A model generated the notes under the pieces. The model saw nothing but the letters and a program-made list of their open reading frames with translations. It had not been told where the DNA came from and made no database searches. Both the position numbers and the translations under genes were made by a program. 64,000 bases of DNA from Mycosphaerelloides madeirae (taxonomy: Eukaryota; Ascomycota; Dothideomycetes; Mycosphaerellales; Mycosphaerellaceae): the NCBI GenBank assembly GCA_002785995.1, contig NHNV01000017.1, positions 372,001 through 436,000 of the forward strand, given 5' to 3'. This document shows positions 42,759 to 55,491 of the stretch, in pieces. Every line of letters begins with the position of its first letter. The stretch's first letter is position 1.

Positions 42759-45700
42759 ATGACGGTCCGCTACCCTCGGCTTTTTGCTCCCGCAGCACTG
42801 CTGATCTCGAAATATCTTGCTTCTCCTTTTCCGCGCCGAAAAGGTGGGACCAATCTTTCATTGCCAACCACACAGTGGAATTTGACCAAAGTTGAGCTTG
42901 TGCCCAGGGCCAGCGCCTCTGCTACGTATAGCTGTAACGAAAATACACTTTGCGGGAACGGCGCCTGTCGCGGTAAAATTTGGCTACTGTGGTTATGGTC
43001 CAACCTATTGTGGTACGAGTGGCATATCGCCCAACTCGGCTTGTTGGAGCAATTGCGATGCGACTGCTCTCTGCAGCCAATACGCTTCGACGCCGGGACA
43101 GAAGTTCCCTATCAATGTGTGCTGTAGTGAGTTCAGATTCTGTGGAACGACGTCTGATTTTTGTGGCACTGGCTACCGAAGCAACTGCGACCTGCCAGGC
43201 TCTGGGTCTTCCGGTTCCGATTCGCAGCAAAGGATCATGGCCTACTACGAATCTTGGTCCGCTGGCAAACAATGTGCGAGGATGAACATCAATTAAATCC
43301 CGATCCAAAGTTAGACGCACCTCAATTATGCGTTCGGATACATCGCTTTCGGCACGTTCGAGGTCAGTTTGTGCATATAGAGCTTAGGGATGAGAGTTTG
43401 ACAATTGACTTTCCACAGATTGGACCGATGCCAGGAATTGACGCCTCCACCTTCTCAGATTTTACCGACTTGAAGCAGCTAAGCCCAGGCGCCATTATCT
43501 CTATTCTCTTGGGAGCTGATCCTTCAACGATAACAACACAGGTAAGAGCTTTTCACAATCTACGCTGCCGTGTGCAAGATTGAGGTTTTATCAATACCCA
43601 GAACGTTTTTGGCGATGTTTTTTCCAGCCCGTTCAACCGCTTACTTTTTGTCAACAATTTGATGATTTTCCTTGAGCACTACGGTTTCGACGGTGTCGAT
43701 ATCGACTGAGAAATATGTTGACAGGCCATTTCGACTCCTAAGCCATTGTCCCGGCATATATTGACTCATAATAGTTACTAGTATCCTGGCGCTCCCAATC
43801 AGCAACCGTCCTAACAAAACTCGCAATACAATGGTGCAGATTATTTCCTGTTGCTTGAGTTGATAAAGGCCGAATTTGCCAGGTCTGAATCCAAGAAATA
43901 TTTGTGGTTTACTGCTCCGACATCATGTTGGTACCTACGATGACTCCCCATCGGCGAGATGGCCGCTGTAGCGGACTACGTGAATTTTAAGCACAACGAC
44001 GGCGATCAGCCACTCTCGGCTGTCTGAAATATCTACTGACCCTCTACCTCTTCGCTTTTAGTCATGAATTGCGACTTGCATGGTACTTGGGACGCCATTG
44101 ATCCTCATATCGGGAATCGAGTACTCGCGGCGACCAATTTGACGGAAATCCCGGAGGCATTGGGAGTTCTGTGGCGTAGGGCTCACGATATGAATTATCC
44201 TCACAATTTCTAACGAACGTGGCAGGCGACGATATCGATCCGAGCAAGGTCAATCTAGGACTTGCTTTCTATTCCCGAACGATTCCACTGACTAACCCAC
44301 CTGCAACCAACCTGGTTTTTCTTTCAAAAGAGATGGGACAGCATGCAGAGGCACCGCCCAGTCTGGCATTCTGTCATTTCGCGAATTGAATGAGATTTTG
44401 GCCGCAGACTCCAGCATCATCCCGACCTACGATCAGACGGCAGCCGTCAAATACATCACTTACAATATCAACCAATGGGCCTCCTTCAATGACGAAGAAA
44501 CATTGCAACAAGAGATTCATCATGCGAACAGCGTAGGACTCGGCGGCGTCTTCACGTGGGCTATTGATATGGATGACTCAAATTTGGACGAGCTGCGCGG
44601 CATGATCTACCCGAATCAACTCCAAGCTATGAACGATGTCGCCAACAACGTGGATTACTGGGAAGGCCTCAACCCGCAAACATGCTTTGTCGGAAAATGC
44701 AGACAGTCCTGCCCCACTGGAAGCATCACAATGACAGATATGAAATGCCCGTCCGGAGGCAAGACGAAGGCAGATCTTTGTTGCCCGATCCAATTTGCAC
44801 CAAATCTATCCACGTGCACATGGCGTGGCGGCGAAGGGGGTAGGCTGATCCATCCTTGCAACGGTCAATGCCACGGAGGCGGGGTCACGTTGGCAACCAG
44901 CTCCGATGGCGACGTTCACTGCACGAGCGGTGTACAACTCTACTGCTGCCCCATCCCTGAGATCGCCGATGGCGGAGGCATCAACAGCGGACGGAAATAT
45001 GAAGGCTCCTCTGATCAAGAGCTTATGACATTCACTGGTACTTTCTTCGAGGACTTTGATTATGTTCTCCAATTTGCAGGCCTTGTTGGCGAAGCAATAT
45101 CAGAGGCGCTCTCGAAGTACACGCTCAAAAACGGCGAGAAGTATTGCTGTTCGACTGAAGAAAATCTGAACTGGAAGGACTGTTCTTGGCTCGGACGTAC
45201 CGATGATGAACTCAAAAGCTGCTCAGATCTAAGTCAATCCCTCCTCATTGACGAAGCTGGGACTCACTGAGGAATTGATAGAACTACTGTCCGCCTGGCA
45301 TTCAAATTGTAAGCAAAGCGAATCCCAGAAGCCAACTTTACATTTGAGACACTTGCTAACCCTTCACCCTTTGCTTTTAGGAACTGACGAACAGCTATTT
45401 TGGAGGAAGAGAGACGTGCTTCGATGGTCTCTCGTCAGCTCGCGTGATGTTGTAGTCCACAGTCTGGACAAAGTCTATTCCCTCCCGTCCCTCTTGACTA
45501 CCTCTTCTCAGACGCACCCGCTCCCGATACACCGACCGAGTTCAGCTTTGAAGTCGACGACACATGGGGTAAGTCGAGCGAGACCTACCGCGCAAGAAGG
45601 TTATACTGAAATATGTCATAATTGGCAAGCACTGGAAATGTTCAACCAGACGCTTCAGACAACCCCAATGAAGCTTCCTTTGAGTTTGTCGTCATAACTT

Positions 45701-48700
45701 CTCCTTCCGAAGTTCAAGTCAGCTTGGACAAGAGAGATGGGTCTCCTTGGAAAGTTTTCGATTGTTTTGACGACCAATCTCACGAAGCGCAGACCGTTCG
45801 TCTGGTTTGCATAGACGACGAGGACCTGGGAGCCCGTTGCTGCGATATTTACAAAGGCTATGGCGCCACCGGCACGGTTTTCGAGATGCCCAAGGGATGT
45901 GGACCGGGAAGATACGCTGCTGTTCAGGACACAGAACTCTCTCCGAACCAATCACTGCTTGGCCATCATGAGAAGCGCTTGATACGTAGCTCACGGCAGG
46001 TCTACGATCTCACCTTTGATTACAGATTCGAACGAGTTCCTCGTGACTTTGGCGATAGCTTGATGCGGCTCGATTTCATCAACGAGGAAGGCTATTGGGA
46101 CAGCGTTGTCGACAGGCCGGGCCAGAACAAAAAGCAAAGATCTGAAATCGAGGAGTTTCGTCGTAATCGAATGCGCTGGATGGAAGATGAGTGGCGCGAC
46201 GCGTATCACTCCGGATCACTGGATCGTGAAGAGCTACGCAAATGCTGGCTCGGCAGCGATGTCCTCAGTTGGCTCGCGAGTTTGGTATGTTGAGCACTTC
46301 CCTAATGGTGTTTCCGAGGTTTTATTGATCTTGAAACAAATTTTGGCCCGAAAACGGCGTTAATCATCAACGAACTCCACCATATCGTCAAAGAGCAGGT
46401 CCCGGTCATCCTGTTCGACCAACAATTCGGCCCCTGCGACATCTTTGGAGGCCAAGCATCGGGAAATCTCAAGACCAGTCTGGATGCGAGCATTAACGTA
46501 GCCACAACGGTCGGGATGACAATCATCGCTACTCTTACGTTCCCTCCGGATATGAGCAACTCGTATCTCTACTTCAAGAACAGCGGCAAGATCTAGCCAA
46601 ATTTGATCTCGATGCAGTCGCTACTTGGAGCTATAGTTCTGGCGATATCCCAATGATTGGTCTCGACAGCTTCCCTGGAGCAACCTTCACTGTACCAGGG
46701 ATCGTCACCGTCGGACCTAATGTCAAGGTTTACGGAGCCTCAAATACCCTGGCTAGTGTAGCTGGCAACATCCAGGCCGGGGTCACTGTGGCCTCTTGGG
46801 AAATCGAACAAGTACACCCGCAGATCTCCGACTATCCCGTTGACGCCCTGGATCGACCCAACCAAGACGGGACTGGTGTTTTGAGCAATCCCATGATCGG
46901 TGCTTTAATCACCGTCACCGGCAAGGTCCAGCTGCATTTTCAGCCCATAGTCAGTTCTGGAATCACCTTTGAGCCGCGATGGAAAGTCCCTAACTGCAGC
47001 GCTCATTCGATTCTCGACGGGTACATCGTTTTCTACGCTGGTGCTACAGCTTCCATACAAGGCGACAAATCATGTCCATGCACCTACGGCATTGATGGTG
47101 GAGCTGATATGTATGCCCAACTAAATGATCCGGAGCTGTTCGGTTCTGGTGGTGCCTCGCAGATACATGTTGGCAGCCTTTCTCGGCGAAGTCTGGTATC
47201 AAACGAATGTCTAGACTTGAACGCCACTGCTACTAAACGCTCCATCGACGATCTTGACGCAGGATTTGCCTAGTACGGGAACCCGTGTGGCGACGTTGTA
47301 CTGCGAAACGACTTCGAGATTGCTAGTGCTCCTCTGGACGAGTCCTTAGCACAGCACATTCTAGTGCCAAAAGCTCACCCTGACGTCCTGTACGACTCCG
47401 GCATTGCCAAACGTGACACCTTCAGTATCGGGCCGCTAATGAAAATACCGGAGAGCTTCATTGGTTGTCCGACACCAAGCAACGGCTCTTATAAAGGGAG
47501 TAGTTGCCCTAATTGTGTTCCTAACGGCGGAGTATCGACCTCCAGCAAGAGATCTTGGAATCTTTGGAAGAGGGAGGATCCTCCAAGGCTTGCTTGTCCA
47601 TACGGGCAACCACAGCCCGAAGACCAATATTGCGGAGCCGGGGATGTCCAGAAACGAGACAATACAAACAGGGGTAAGCCCACGCTCAGTCATTGCGGTG
47701 ATTGCTGGTTCTTTTGCACAAAGGACTGCCGAAGTCCTCAATTTATCTTGAAATAAGCCTGTCTTCATCTCACGGTATCCGTCCTGTCCGAGCAGTGGAA
47801 ACAAAGGTCTCCAGGATATTATTGGGGTACGCCTAGAACTTGGTCATGTATGCTAACGAAATGACTAACAGATACCTAGTGGTTCTATCCGATGGACGCT
47901 GGGGTCACTGGATGCAGTCCGATCCTGGTGCAAGGCACCCAGAGCAACGGCATGATTGAAAATTTACTCCCCCAGAGTGCATTTGCAACCGATCACATAT
48001 TCGAATTGCACTTGATAAGCGACTTTATGAACTGGCTCTGTGACAGCCCCTCAGTGGCCTATCCCAGCGGCCCCATTTCTTTTCCAGCTGGTTGGACGAA
48101 AGCAGACGTCACCTAGTGTGCTTACGTTTTTGGATCCGTCGGTAAGTCCTAGGTTTTTGACACTACTGGTGTAGTGCTGATGAATCTTTTCTCCAGACAA
48201 TCTGAACCCTCCAGAGGAATTCCAGTTTCCAGCGTATACCGACGACCCTGACCCTGCGAGTTTCATCACTAATTTTGGAAACTCAATGGGCGGCTCCGCT
48301 TTTCCACAGTATCTCGCATTGTATTACAGACCTGCCAACGGTTGCAAAGGCGAAGTTACACAGGGAGCAAAACCCTATTTGGTGGTCGGGACCTAAGATT
48401 CTGCTCAGCAAGTTTTGAACAATATGGCCAATATGAGTCTTGCAGCAGTGTCGGAGCAAGTTGACGACTTGAAACTCACCATTCGCCTTACAGACAGCCA
48501 ACGCTTTTCAGTACCTTCAGAATAATCTTATTCAGGCCACATGGCAGAACCCATCCAACGCCATCGAGACCGTGTGTGTCCAATTCGCCAGCACGTTCTG
48601 GGGCTCGGCGTTCGCCAACAACGCCCCTGGCACGGCACTCGTACGCCCGGCTACACCAGCCGGTGTTACAAGCTGAGGCCTTCGCACTTTATGGTACAGT

Positions 48701-49090
48701 ACTCGTTCTTCCTGTCCGCATCGATCTCGCCACTGAAATTTGCCGGGGACTATCGGATCGACAATAGTTCGGCTGGCCTTGATCAGAAATATTTCAACGC
48801 GTGGCCAGGCTACCAAATGGTGGTGCAGGCGGTCAACCCGCAATGGACTCAGGTGTACATGGCAGGCAATGCTGCGGCATCTCGGGGCGCGATGTAGTTC
48901 CCAAAGCCAAATGCGGGCACGGCGCTCTCTCGGCCTGGAAAATCGGCCACACGCAGTAGGTATGGGATTTGGAATGCCAATGAGAATAATCAGGGCCGCG
49001 CTTTCTGAGCGTATGTCAGGTGGTTTTGATAAAGGGTATTCAGCTTCATCTTTCGTCAAAAAGTTCCGAGATTCCGTTTTACCCTGATTT
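42759..49090 (+). pseudogene. Decayed CBM18-GH18 subgroup C (killer-toxin-like) chitinase gene
   Basis: A very large plus-strand gene whose parts are in the order of fungal subgroup C chitinases, relatives of the Kluyveromyces killer-toxin alpha/beta subunit. Hevein-type CBM18 modules (CGYGPTYCGTSG, FCGTTSDFCGTG; 42930-43190) lead to a GH18 barrel (IMAYYESW at ~43240, THLNYAFGYIAFGTFE at ~43320, GFDGVDID at ~43700, YDLHGTWD-like at ~44070, VGLGGVFTWAIDMDD at ~44560) and long C-terminal Cys-rich and beta-rich regions (44650-49000). Lesions include one extra base near 42977, TAA and TAG near 43296 and 43311, TGA within the DxDxE motif near 43708, further frame changes at 43720-44340, and in-frame TAG at 48895. 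Two conserved CBM18 cysteines are also replaced. Long open stretches survive at 44386-45270, 45622-46293 and 46653-47273. Ends are approximate. Confidence 0.8.
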
Positions 49091-49762
49091 TGGAGCTATA
49101 TTTGAAGGACATCAACCTGTTGAAGTGTAAGTCCTATCTCTGGTGTTCTCGACGCGAAGTCCTGCAACCCATTTACTTGGTCGACCAGCAGAACAAGGCA
49201 TCCACTACTCGTTCCAACTCCCAAGTCGCCGGCCCAGGAAATCAACGGGATCCGATGCGAGCATAATCGATCAAGTGAAGTCCAGTCCCCTCGATATATG
49301 AACTTCTGCGAGCCAACAAACCCAATCGCGAGCACAAGCAGCCCAGCGAGCAGATGAAGTGATAAATGGAAGTCCCAACTCCAAAAACTCAAAAAAAGTC
49401 TAATACCTCCCTAGCACTAAAATAATATATCACCCAAACCAGCGATCCCAGCACTTAGCACGTGGAAACCACGATTGTGGCCCCCAAAAAGCCTGCCTTT
49501 CCCGAGGCTCGTAGAAAATGCGGTCCCGAGGTTACCACACTTCGACCGTCTTCACAAGTTCCATCAACCAAACCGAAGCAAACTTCACTCGACGACAAGA
49601 CAAAAAATAAAAACAAGCTCACGGCTCCCTGCATTTCCTCTAGTACCAGCACACCGCCATAAAGTGCCATCTGCGTCAATCGACAGTGCCGATCCGGAGT
49701 CCACCACACGGGATTTGAATAACTGCCTCATTGGGCACCAACGACAGACACCTGTCAACACC
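49091..49762. other. Spacer before GST-like gene
   Basis: 672 bases of 3' flank and promoter. Poly-A-like runs lie near 49380-49430 and 49600. No gene is seen. Confidence 0.45.
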
Positions 49763-51129
49763 ATGGCGTCGGAAGCGGCGCCTAATGGCATTGTGTTGTT
49801 CTGGTATAGGGCTTCACCGTATGGTCGTACGTCTCCCTGGCAAGCAAGACGAGGGGGATTGAGGCTAATGTTGAGACAGGAAGGGTGAAGCAATACCTCA
49901 CATTCCGCAACATTGCCCATGCAGAATGCGTAAGATCGATACCAAGAATACGGATTGAATAGATGAAACTGAAATACATGAGAAATAGCTGCAGCCGCCC
50001 ATCCTCCCACGCCCAGACCAAACGGCCTTGGGCGTGAAATATAGGAGATCGCCAATCATGACCATCGGCCGCGACATTTATGTCGACAGCAGACTTATGA
50101 TCGCCAGGCTAGAGGAGCTATTCCCTCCGTCTCCTGAGTATCCAGGGCTCTCCTCGCCGGAGACGGGAGGCGTGACGGCGCTGCTGCGAAGTTTTGTTAC
50201 CGACAATATGTTCATCGCGGCCGTACGGAACATTCCCCAAGGTAAGTGAGCAAGTGAGTGAGGTTGGGCATCATTCGGTCACATGCAGATAATATAGATG
50301 GGTGTATAGCCGCGAGATCCGTACCCCTGGTGTTCTTGGAGCGACCCGGTACTGATGCTTAGTAGGGAGCCCGATGATGCAGGATCCCAAGTTCCAGAAA
50401 GATCGTGCGACGTTTTTCGCGCCGGAGTGGAAGAACAAAGACATCAAGTCACTGCGGCCAGAAGGCATAACGCATATGCGACATTGCTTTGATATAGCCG
50501 AATCCCTGTTCGCTGATGGGAGACAATGGGTTGCGGGGACGAAGCAGCTGTCGCTAGCAGATCTCGAGGGTACGTCTTTCTTAAGAGAGCAAGGATAGGT
50601 TCAGAGGGAAAATGGCCAGAAGCTGACCATCACTCACAGGTATTTGGGTCTTCGACTGGTTTCTCGGTGACCTGCAGCCATTAAAACAGTACTTTGGAGC
50701 AGATCAGTATCCCCAAGTACATGCTTGGAAAGATCGTTACCGAAAAGAGCTCGCTACGGCGAAAGCATGTGCGGGAAAGACTGTTTTGCTGCAGGGTGCA
50801 GATGCCGTGAAACTCATTGTCGAATCCGAGTATACCGACAAGGATATAGTTGTTGACAGCGGCGATCCGTTGAAGCTGAGTGCCGGAGCTCTGGTCGATA
50901 TCTTCCCGACGGAAGGAGGCGGCGGATTCACGCATCAGGTGAGTCGGCAAGTGCCTTTTTTCGCCGTCCGCTGACGATCATCTCCTAGGACCGTGGGAAG
51001 CTGATCAAGTTGACGAAAGATGAGGTTGCCATCACTGTGGAGTCCAAGTCCGGAGAGGAGATGCGAATCCATGCTCCTCGATGGCAATTCCGAGTCCGAC
51101 CAGTCGTTGAGGGAGGCGCCAGACTTTAG
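49763..51129 (+). CDS. GST-like (thioredoxin-fold N-terminal) protein, six exons
   Basis: Exons 49763-49826, 49880-49929, 49995-50241, 50366-50569, 50640-50938 and 50989-51129 (introns of 53, 65, 124, 70 and 50 nt) give 334 residues with all phases consistent. Residues ~10-75 form a glutathione S-transferase-type thioredoxin fold: VLFWYRASPYGRRVKQYL holds the N-terminal active-site region, then YRRSPIMTIGRDIYVDSRLMIARLEELFP, matching the GSH-binding 'ES/DS' segment. A helical domain follows (FFAPEW..., LADLEGIWVFDWFLG) and a C-terminal extension (~240-334, with IDVVVDSGDPLKL-like beta strands) not found in ordinary GSTs. Fungal relatives are annotated as GST-domain proteins of unknown substrate, so catalytic activity is not assured. 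The 124-nt third intron is unusually long for this locus. Confidence 0.85.
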
Positions 51130-52264
51130 TGAAATAGCGCGGTGCAGAATAGAGGCAACGGCAGATGGTGATGAGACCAGTGGTGAGATGTAAGTGAATG
51201 CTACCCAAAGTTTGTCAAGCCTTCCCGGTATAATAGTCAGCTAGGCGTGGACAGCGCGTACGATACCTCCCCGTGGCGCGCCATCTGCAATGCAGACGCG
51301 GTAGACGTCCGGGAAATGGTTCTAGGCTAGTGAATTAGCAGCGACAAATGGAAAGCGTCCACGACAGTCGCCGGAAGTAGTGCCATGTGCATGTCGGAGA
51401 GCTGAGGGCGAATGAGAGAGTATACGAGGGCATAGAATGTGGATTGAGAGGCTGCTGTGCTGCACGTGAAGTCGAAATAATATTGTAGCGAGTGGCGATC
51501 TGTGGTGCTCGTCGTCTGCACGTGTGCGTGTACCGAGCATTGTTACAAGCGTTGTCCCAAGTCCGCCTTTGAACATTTCGTCACGCTGAGCGAGCTTGTT
51601 TGATCACGGGCCGTTCCCGTAACTGGATTTGATACCCAAATACGCGCAGACTCCAGAGGCGTGAGATTGTGGACGATGACGGTGTGGACGGAGGTGTCAG
51701 GGTGTAAGCGGACGGTGATTCGGCAGAGCGAGGTTGGCGAAGGGGGGGTGATGGAGGGATCTGGTGGAGAGTTGGGCGCGGCTAGTTGCATGAGATTGAG
51801 GCCTTGCATGCCTTGCTGCCCAACGGCTCTGCCGTCACCACACGCTTCGTATGGTGGCGGCGGCGACGATGAGATGATGGCAAGCGTTGTAGCGTAGGCG
51901 GCGTAGGTAGGAAGGAGCGGTAGTCTGTACAAACACTTGCCGTCGCCCAACAACGGTGATGACACAGCCATAGCACTCCCATACGTTGGCGTCTTGTTTC
52001 ATCGTCATACCGTTATTTCTCGCCCAGCAAACCTCAGCAGACGCTGCGGCAGAGCACCAGCAAGACTGGGTGGAGAGGGATTTGGAACGAGCATCTCCCT
52101 TGTGACAGGCTCCACCGCAGCCAGCACAGCGCTGCACGAAGCACAGCAAAACAGTAGCACAATCAGCACAACCAGCGCAACAACAGCGAGGAAGGAAAAG
52201 GAAAGGCTCCTGCCGCAAGCACGGGACACAGCTTTGGGCAGCCGCCGCCGACCGCCCGCCCAAA

Positions 52265-52297
52265 AGCCCACAGCCCACGGCCCACAGCCCACAGCCC
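52265..52297. repeat. 7-bp tandem repeat
   Basis: About five imperfect copies of AGCCCAC occur in tandem in the presumed leader of the next gene. Confidence 0.75.
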
Positions 52298-52546
52298 GAC
52301 CGATTCTCGTTCGCTCTTGACCTGCCAGCCTGCCCCTCCCCTCCACCGCCGCTCCTGCTGATTCTTCAGCCTCGCACCTTCCTCCCGCCGCATATCATCT
52401 CGCCGCCGCCGCCTTCTCGTCCATCCCTCCTCCCCTTCTGAACACCGTTGCCGGATCTGCGAACCTTGCCCTCTTTTGACCTCACAAGAGCCCGATCCGT
52501 CTGCACTCACGCCCGGGATATCCTGGACTACCACTACCGCTACTCT

Positions 52547-52562
52547 GAGAGAGAGAGAGAGA
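52547..52562. repeat. (GA)8 microsatellite
   Basis: An uninterrupted GA dinucleotide tract about 200 bases upstream of the ATG at 52764. Confidence 0.9.
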
Positions 52563-52763
52563 GCCAGTCCTGTGCGAAGTCTGCGCCCTCGCTGCACCGT
52601 CTTCTTTCCATTTTCTACGCAATCCCACTTGGCAGGACTTCCACCGTGAGCCCTTTGGACATACCGTCGCCCGGTGGACTTTCTTCGTACTGAGATCCCG
52701 TCCGGAAAGCGTGTTGCCTGTTTACCTGCCGTCTTCAGCCCCGCGGATAGGAATTTCTCCACC

Positions 52764-54103
52764 ATGCCTCAGGAAATCGCGCGCCAGTGGTTCGTCCCTG
52801 GTGAGGGTATTGACCGTCATGTCATCTCTGCAGACATCCAAAGATACTTGGGCAACGATGCGACCGTTCGACCCGGTCAAGGCACCGGAGATCACCAGGT
52901 CAGACTCATCGCTCGTCCTGCGTCCTCTCTTGTGCACCCCACTCACCAACTCGCAGGGCGTCTCAGGCTACTGGATCAAGGCCTATCGGAATCTCACCTC
53001 TGTATGTTTTTGCAAGCAAGCTATCGTCGCAATAGCCTCATCAGCTGACGGGAACCCAGGCAATGATTCAGGATCTCCGAAATGATACTCTACGTTGGCG
53101 ACAAGAGCAGCGCCAGACTGGCACAAGAGGTAGCCACAGTCCACCCTTTTATAATGTGTCAGGGATTACAGTACCTGACGACATCATAGAACCGTATGTG
53201 GGATCTTCGACACACCACGCTTCCGTCACTGGCAGGGCATCGCACAGCCGTCGCGATGCTGACTCGCCCTCGGTCGACGGCCCGTATGGACTTCCTCCAG
53301 CGTCGCGCGGCGAGAGAATACCCGTGGACACCAGGATGCAGATTGACCCGCCCCAGCCCAGCCGTGGAGGTTATCAGCCAGATGGCAGGACTCCCTACGG
53401 ACAGCCGGATAGCAGACCCTTCCCTGCTGAGAACAGAGGATACGCGCCGGAGAGTAGATCGTCTTACCAGCCGGACTCTTCCATGCCATCCGGCTTTGGC
53501 GGTAGTGCGCGCCCTCCCGTGTCAGCTCCATATGGTCAGGAGCCCAGGTACGCTCCAAGCTACCCACAGTCCAGTAATGATGGCGCTCCGCCTGGATACG
53601 TGAGACAGGGCGACTATTTCGTTCCAGCCACTTCCTTCCAGTCGCCTCCATCAATTCCAGCAAGGTCGGATAACTATGGCCCAGGATCGTTTGGACAGCC
53701 ACAGCAAGGACGCGAGCCCCGCGGTTACCCGCAACAAGACTTCCAGGACCCAAGGTATGCTTACCCTAGTCCGGCAGCCACTGTGTCCTCTGTCTCTACC
53801 CGAGAACGAGAGCCGGTAGTCAGTCCGCAACAACAACCAAGGTTCGCATTGCGTGGCAATCCTCCCATTGAGCGTTGCTGACTTCTCTAGCAACTATGGC
53901 GCTATGCCACCAAGCCAATACGATGGCTACAGTGGCCGACGTAAGTACTGATGAGCAACCTATCCTGCTCTGTAGGCGAGACTGACGCGTCCGCGTCAGC
54001 TCCACCAGCCGTCAGCCGTCCGGCCGGATCAAATCCCAACCGCCAGAGCGGCATCGGAATGTTTTCCCGTTCAGGAGGTACATCTGGCACCGGCCGGAGA
54101 TGA
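52764..54103 (+). CDS. Fungal protein with conserved N-terminal domain and Gln/Pro/Tyr-rich tail
   Basis: Exons 52764-52898, 52957-53001, 53060-53841, 53891-53940 and 54000-54103 (introns of 58, 58, 49 and 59 nt) give 371 residues. The N-terminal ~75 residues (IARQWFVPGEGIDRHVISADI..., YLGNDATVRPG, VSGYWIKAYRNLTSAMIQDL) look like a compact conserved domain of Pezizomycotina proteins; I cannot name its function. The rest is low-complexity, rich in Pro, Tyr, Gly, Ser and Gln (PDSRPFPAENRGY, QQGREPRGYPQQDF), as in prion-like or RNA/transcription-associated tails, and ends with a basic Gly/Ser/Arg segment. The 45-nt second exon is small. The final intron could alternatively use the acceptor at 53975, which adds 8 residues in frame. 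Confidence 0.8.
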
Positions 54104-55491
54104 TTTTTGCTGTCCGCGGATCTTGCATGATTTCGGTGGCCTGCTGCTCTACTTCAGTTTGCTCCCCACGGCTGGCACACAGGACAGGATGATTCACCAG
54201 AAAACGTCTTGGATCGTATGCCTTCATCACTGCTCTGCCTTTCATTCTTGACCTGGCCGGCGGGCTACTCTTCGCAGTTATGAATCCTGATAGCCACGAC
54301 CACACAGCGGCCACTGGATGGGTCTTGCTACGTTCTGGACTCTTATCACTGATCTGATACGCGTCACGCCGCCTTCGACTTGAATGCATGCAAGCGTGGA
54401 TATACCGAAATGGACTTCTTCACTATTGCAAATACCACTATGGGATGGAAAAGGCCATTGTGGATTTTTTTCGCTTCGGTATTACGACACTGGCAAAGCC
54501 TTGGACACCCATGATGGCACTGGGATCTGGGACGGTTGCTTTAATTCTTGGCGTGACGGTCAAAGATATACTGCATTTCGGTGGCGTTTTGCTGTTTGGC
54601 ATATCATTGGAGTTGTTCTTTCTTTTCGACAGCCATGTGGGAGCGATCATGACTGGATCCCATACGGGGAGCGGGGAGCGAGCGAGCGATGGTGAATGAC
54701 AGCAGGATTGGATGCTTACATTGATTGCTATGCGCGTACGAATTGCAGACGAGGCTCGCCTCGCGGTCTAGTACACTACTGCTGTCGTCGGACGACTTCC
54801 CTTTTTCACACTGGTGTGAAGGAGGCGTGCAGCTCGGTGTATGCTGTACGTGGACTTGTTTTCCCTTTCAGTGAGCCGTCTGCGTCCCAACCATGTTTGT
54901 TCCTTTTCGTCTTCATCCGCTTGCTCTACTGCTGAGCACGTGGAGATATGTGATAAGCTTTGGAGTGCATGAGCTCGCAGTAGCGGTAGGGACGAATACG
55001 TGTCACTACGGGGATATCTCTCCGTTGACGCTACTGCTGTAGACGTACCGTGGCGTCGGGTGAGTGTAGTGCATTGGGCTGAACGTTCCTCAGGAGCATG
55101 TGGAAAGGAGGCTCTCGATATGTGAGTTCGTGCATTTTGCTATGCTGTCCATGTCAAATTTCTTTATCAATTTTGGGGGCCATTTCGGTGCTACTTGGTC
55201 GTGACTTTTGAAGCGATCTTGAGAGCGAGCGTTTTGGCGTGAATATCGGTGGTATATATGCGGAACGTAAATAATGGGCGTCTCGTTGTATCTTACATGC
55301 AGTAAAGTTCATCTCGTAGTAAAAATGTTGCGGCCTCGGTCAGGCACCACTTTTCACACGCGACGCGGGAGCTCTTTCTTCAATTTTCAAGGGAAAGCAC
55401 GATCAAAGCAGAAACATCTTCACCTCGCTCTACACTCCACATCTCACACCTCACATCTTCATAAGCCGCGCGACATACAGTGTAACTCATC
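54104..55491. other. Intergenic region
   Basis: 1.4 kb between two plus-strand genes. A 103-codon frame at 54388-54699 has hydrophobic stretches but no family match, and it lies where the previous gene's 3' untranslated region is expected. No gene is called. Confidence 0.45.

Larger units (their letters stand above)
51130..52763. other. Long intergenic region and 5' leader with simple repeats
   Basis: 1.6 kb between plus-strand genes. The last ~500 bases are C/T-rich and resemble a long 5' untranslated leader, with a 7-bp tandem array and a GA dinucleotide tract. Overlapping frames on both strands are low-complexity by-products. Confidence 0.5.

Noticed and set aside
54388..54699. 103-codon frame with hydrophobic stretches
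   Set aside because: It could be a small membrane protein, but it has no homologous features and lies where a 3' untranslated region is expected.
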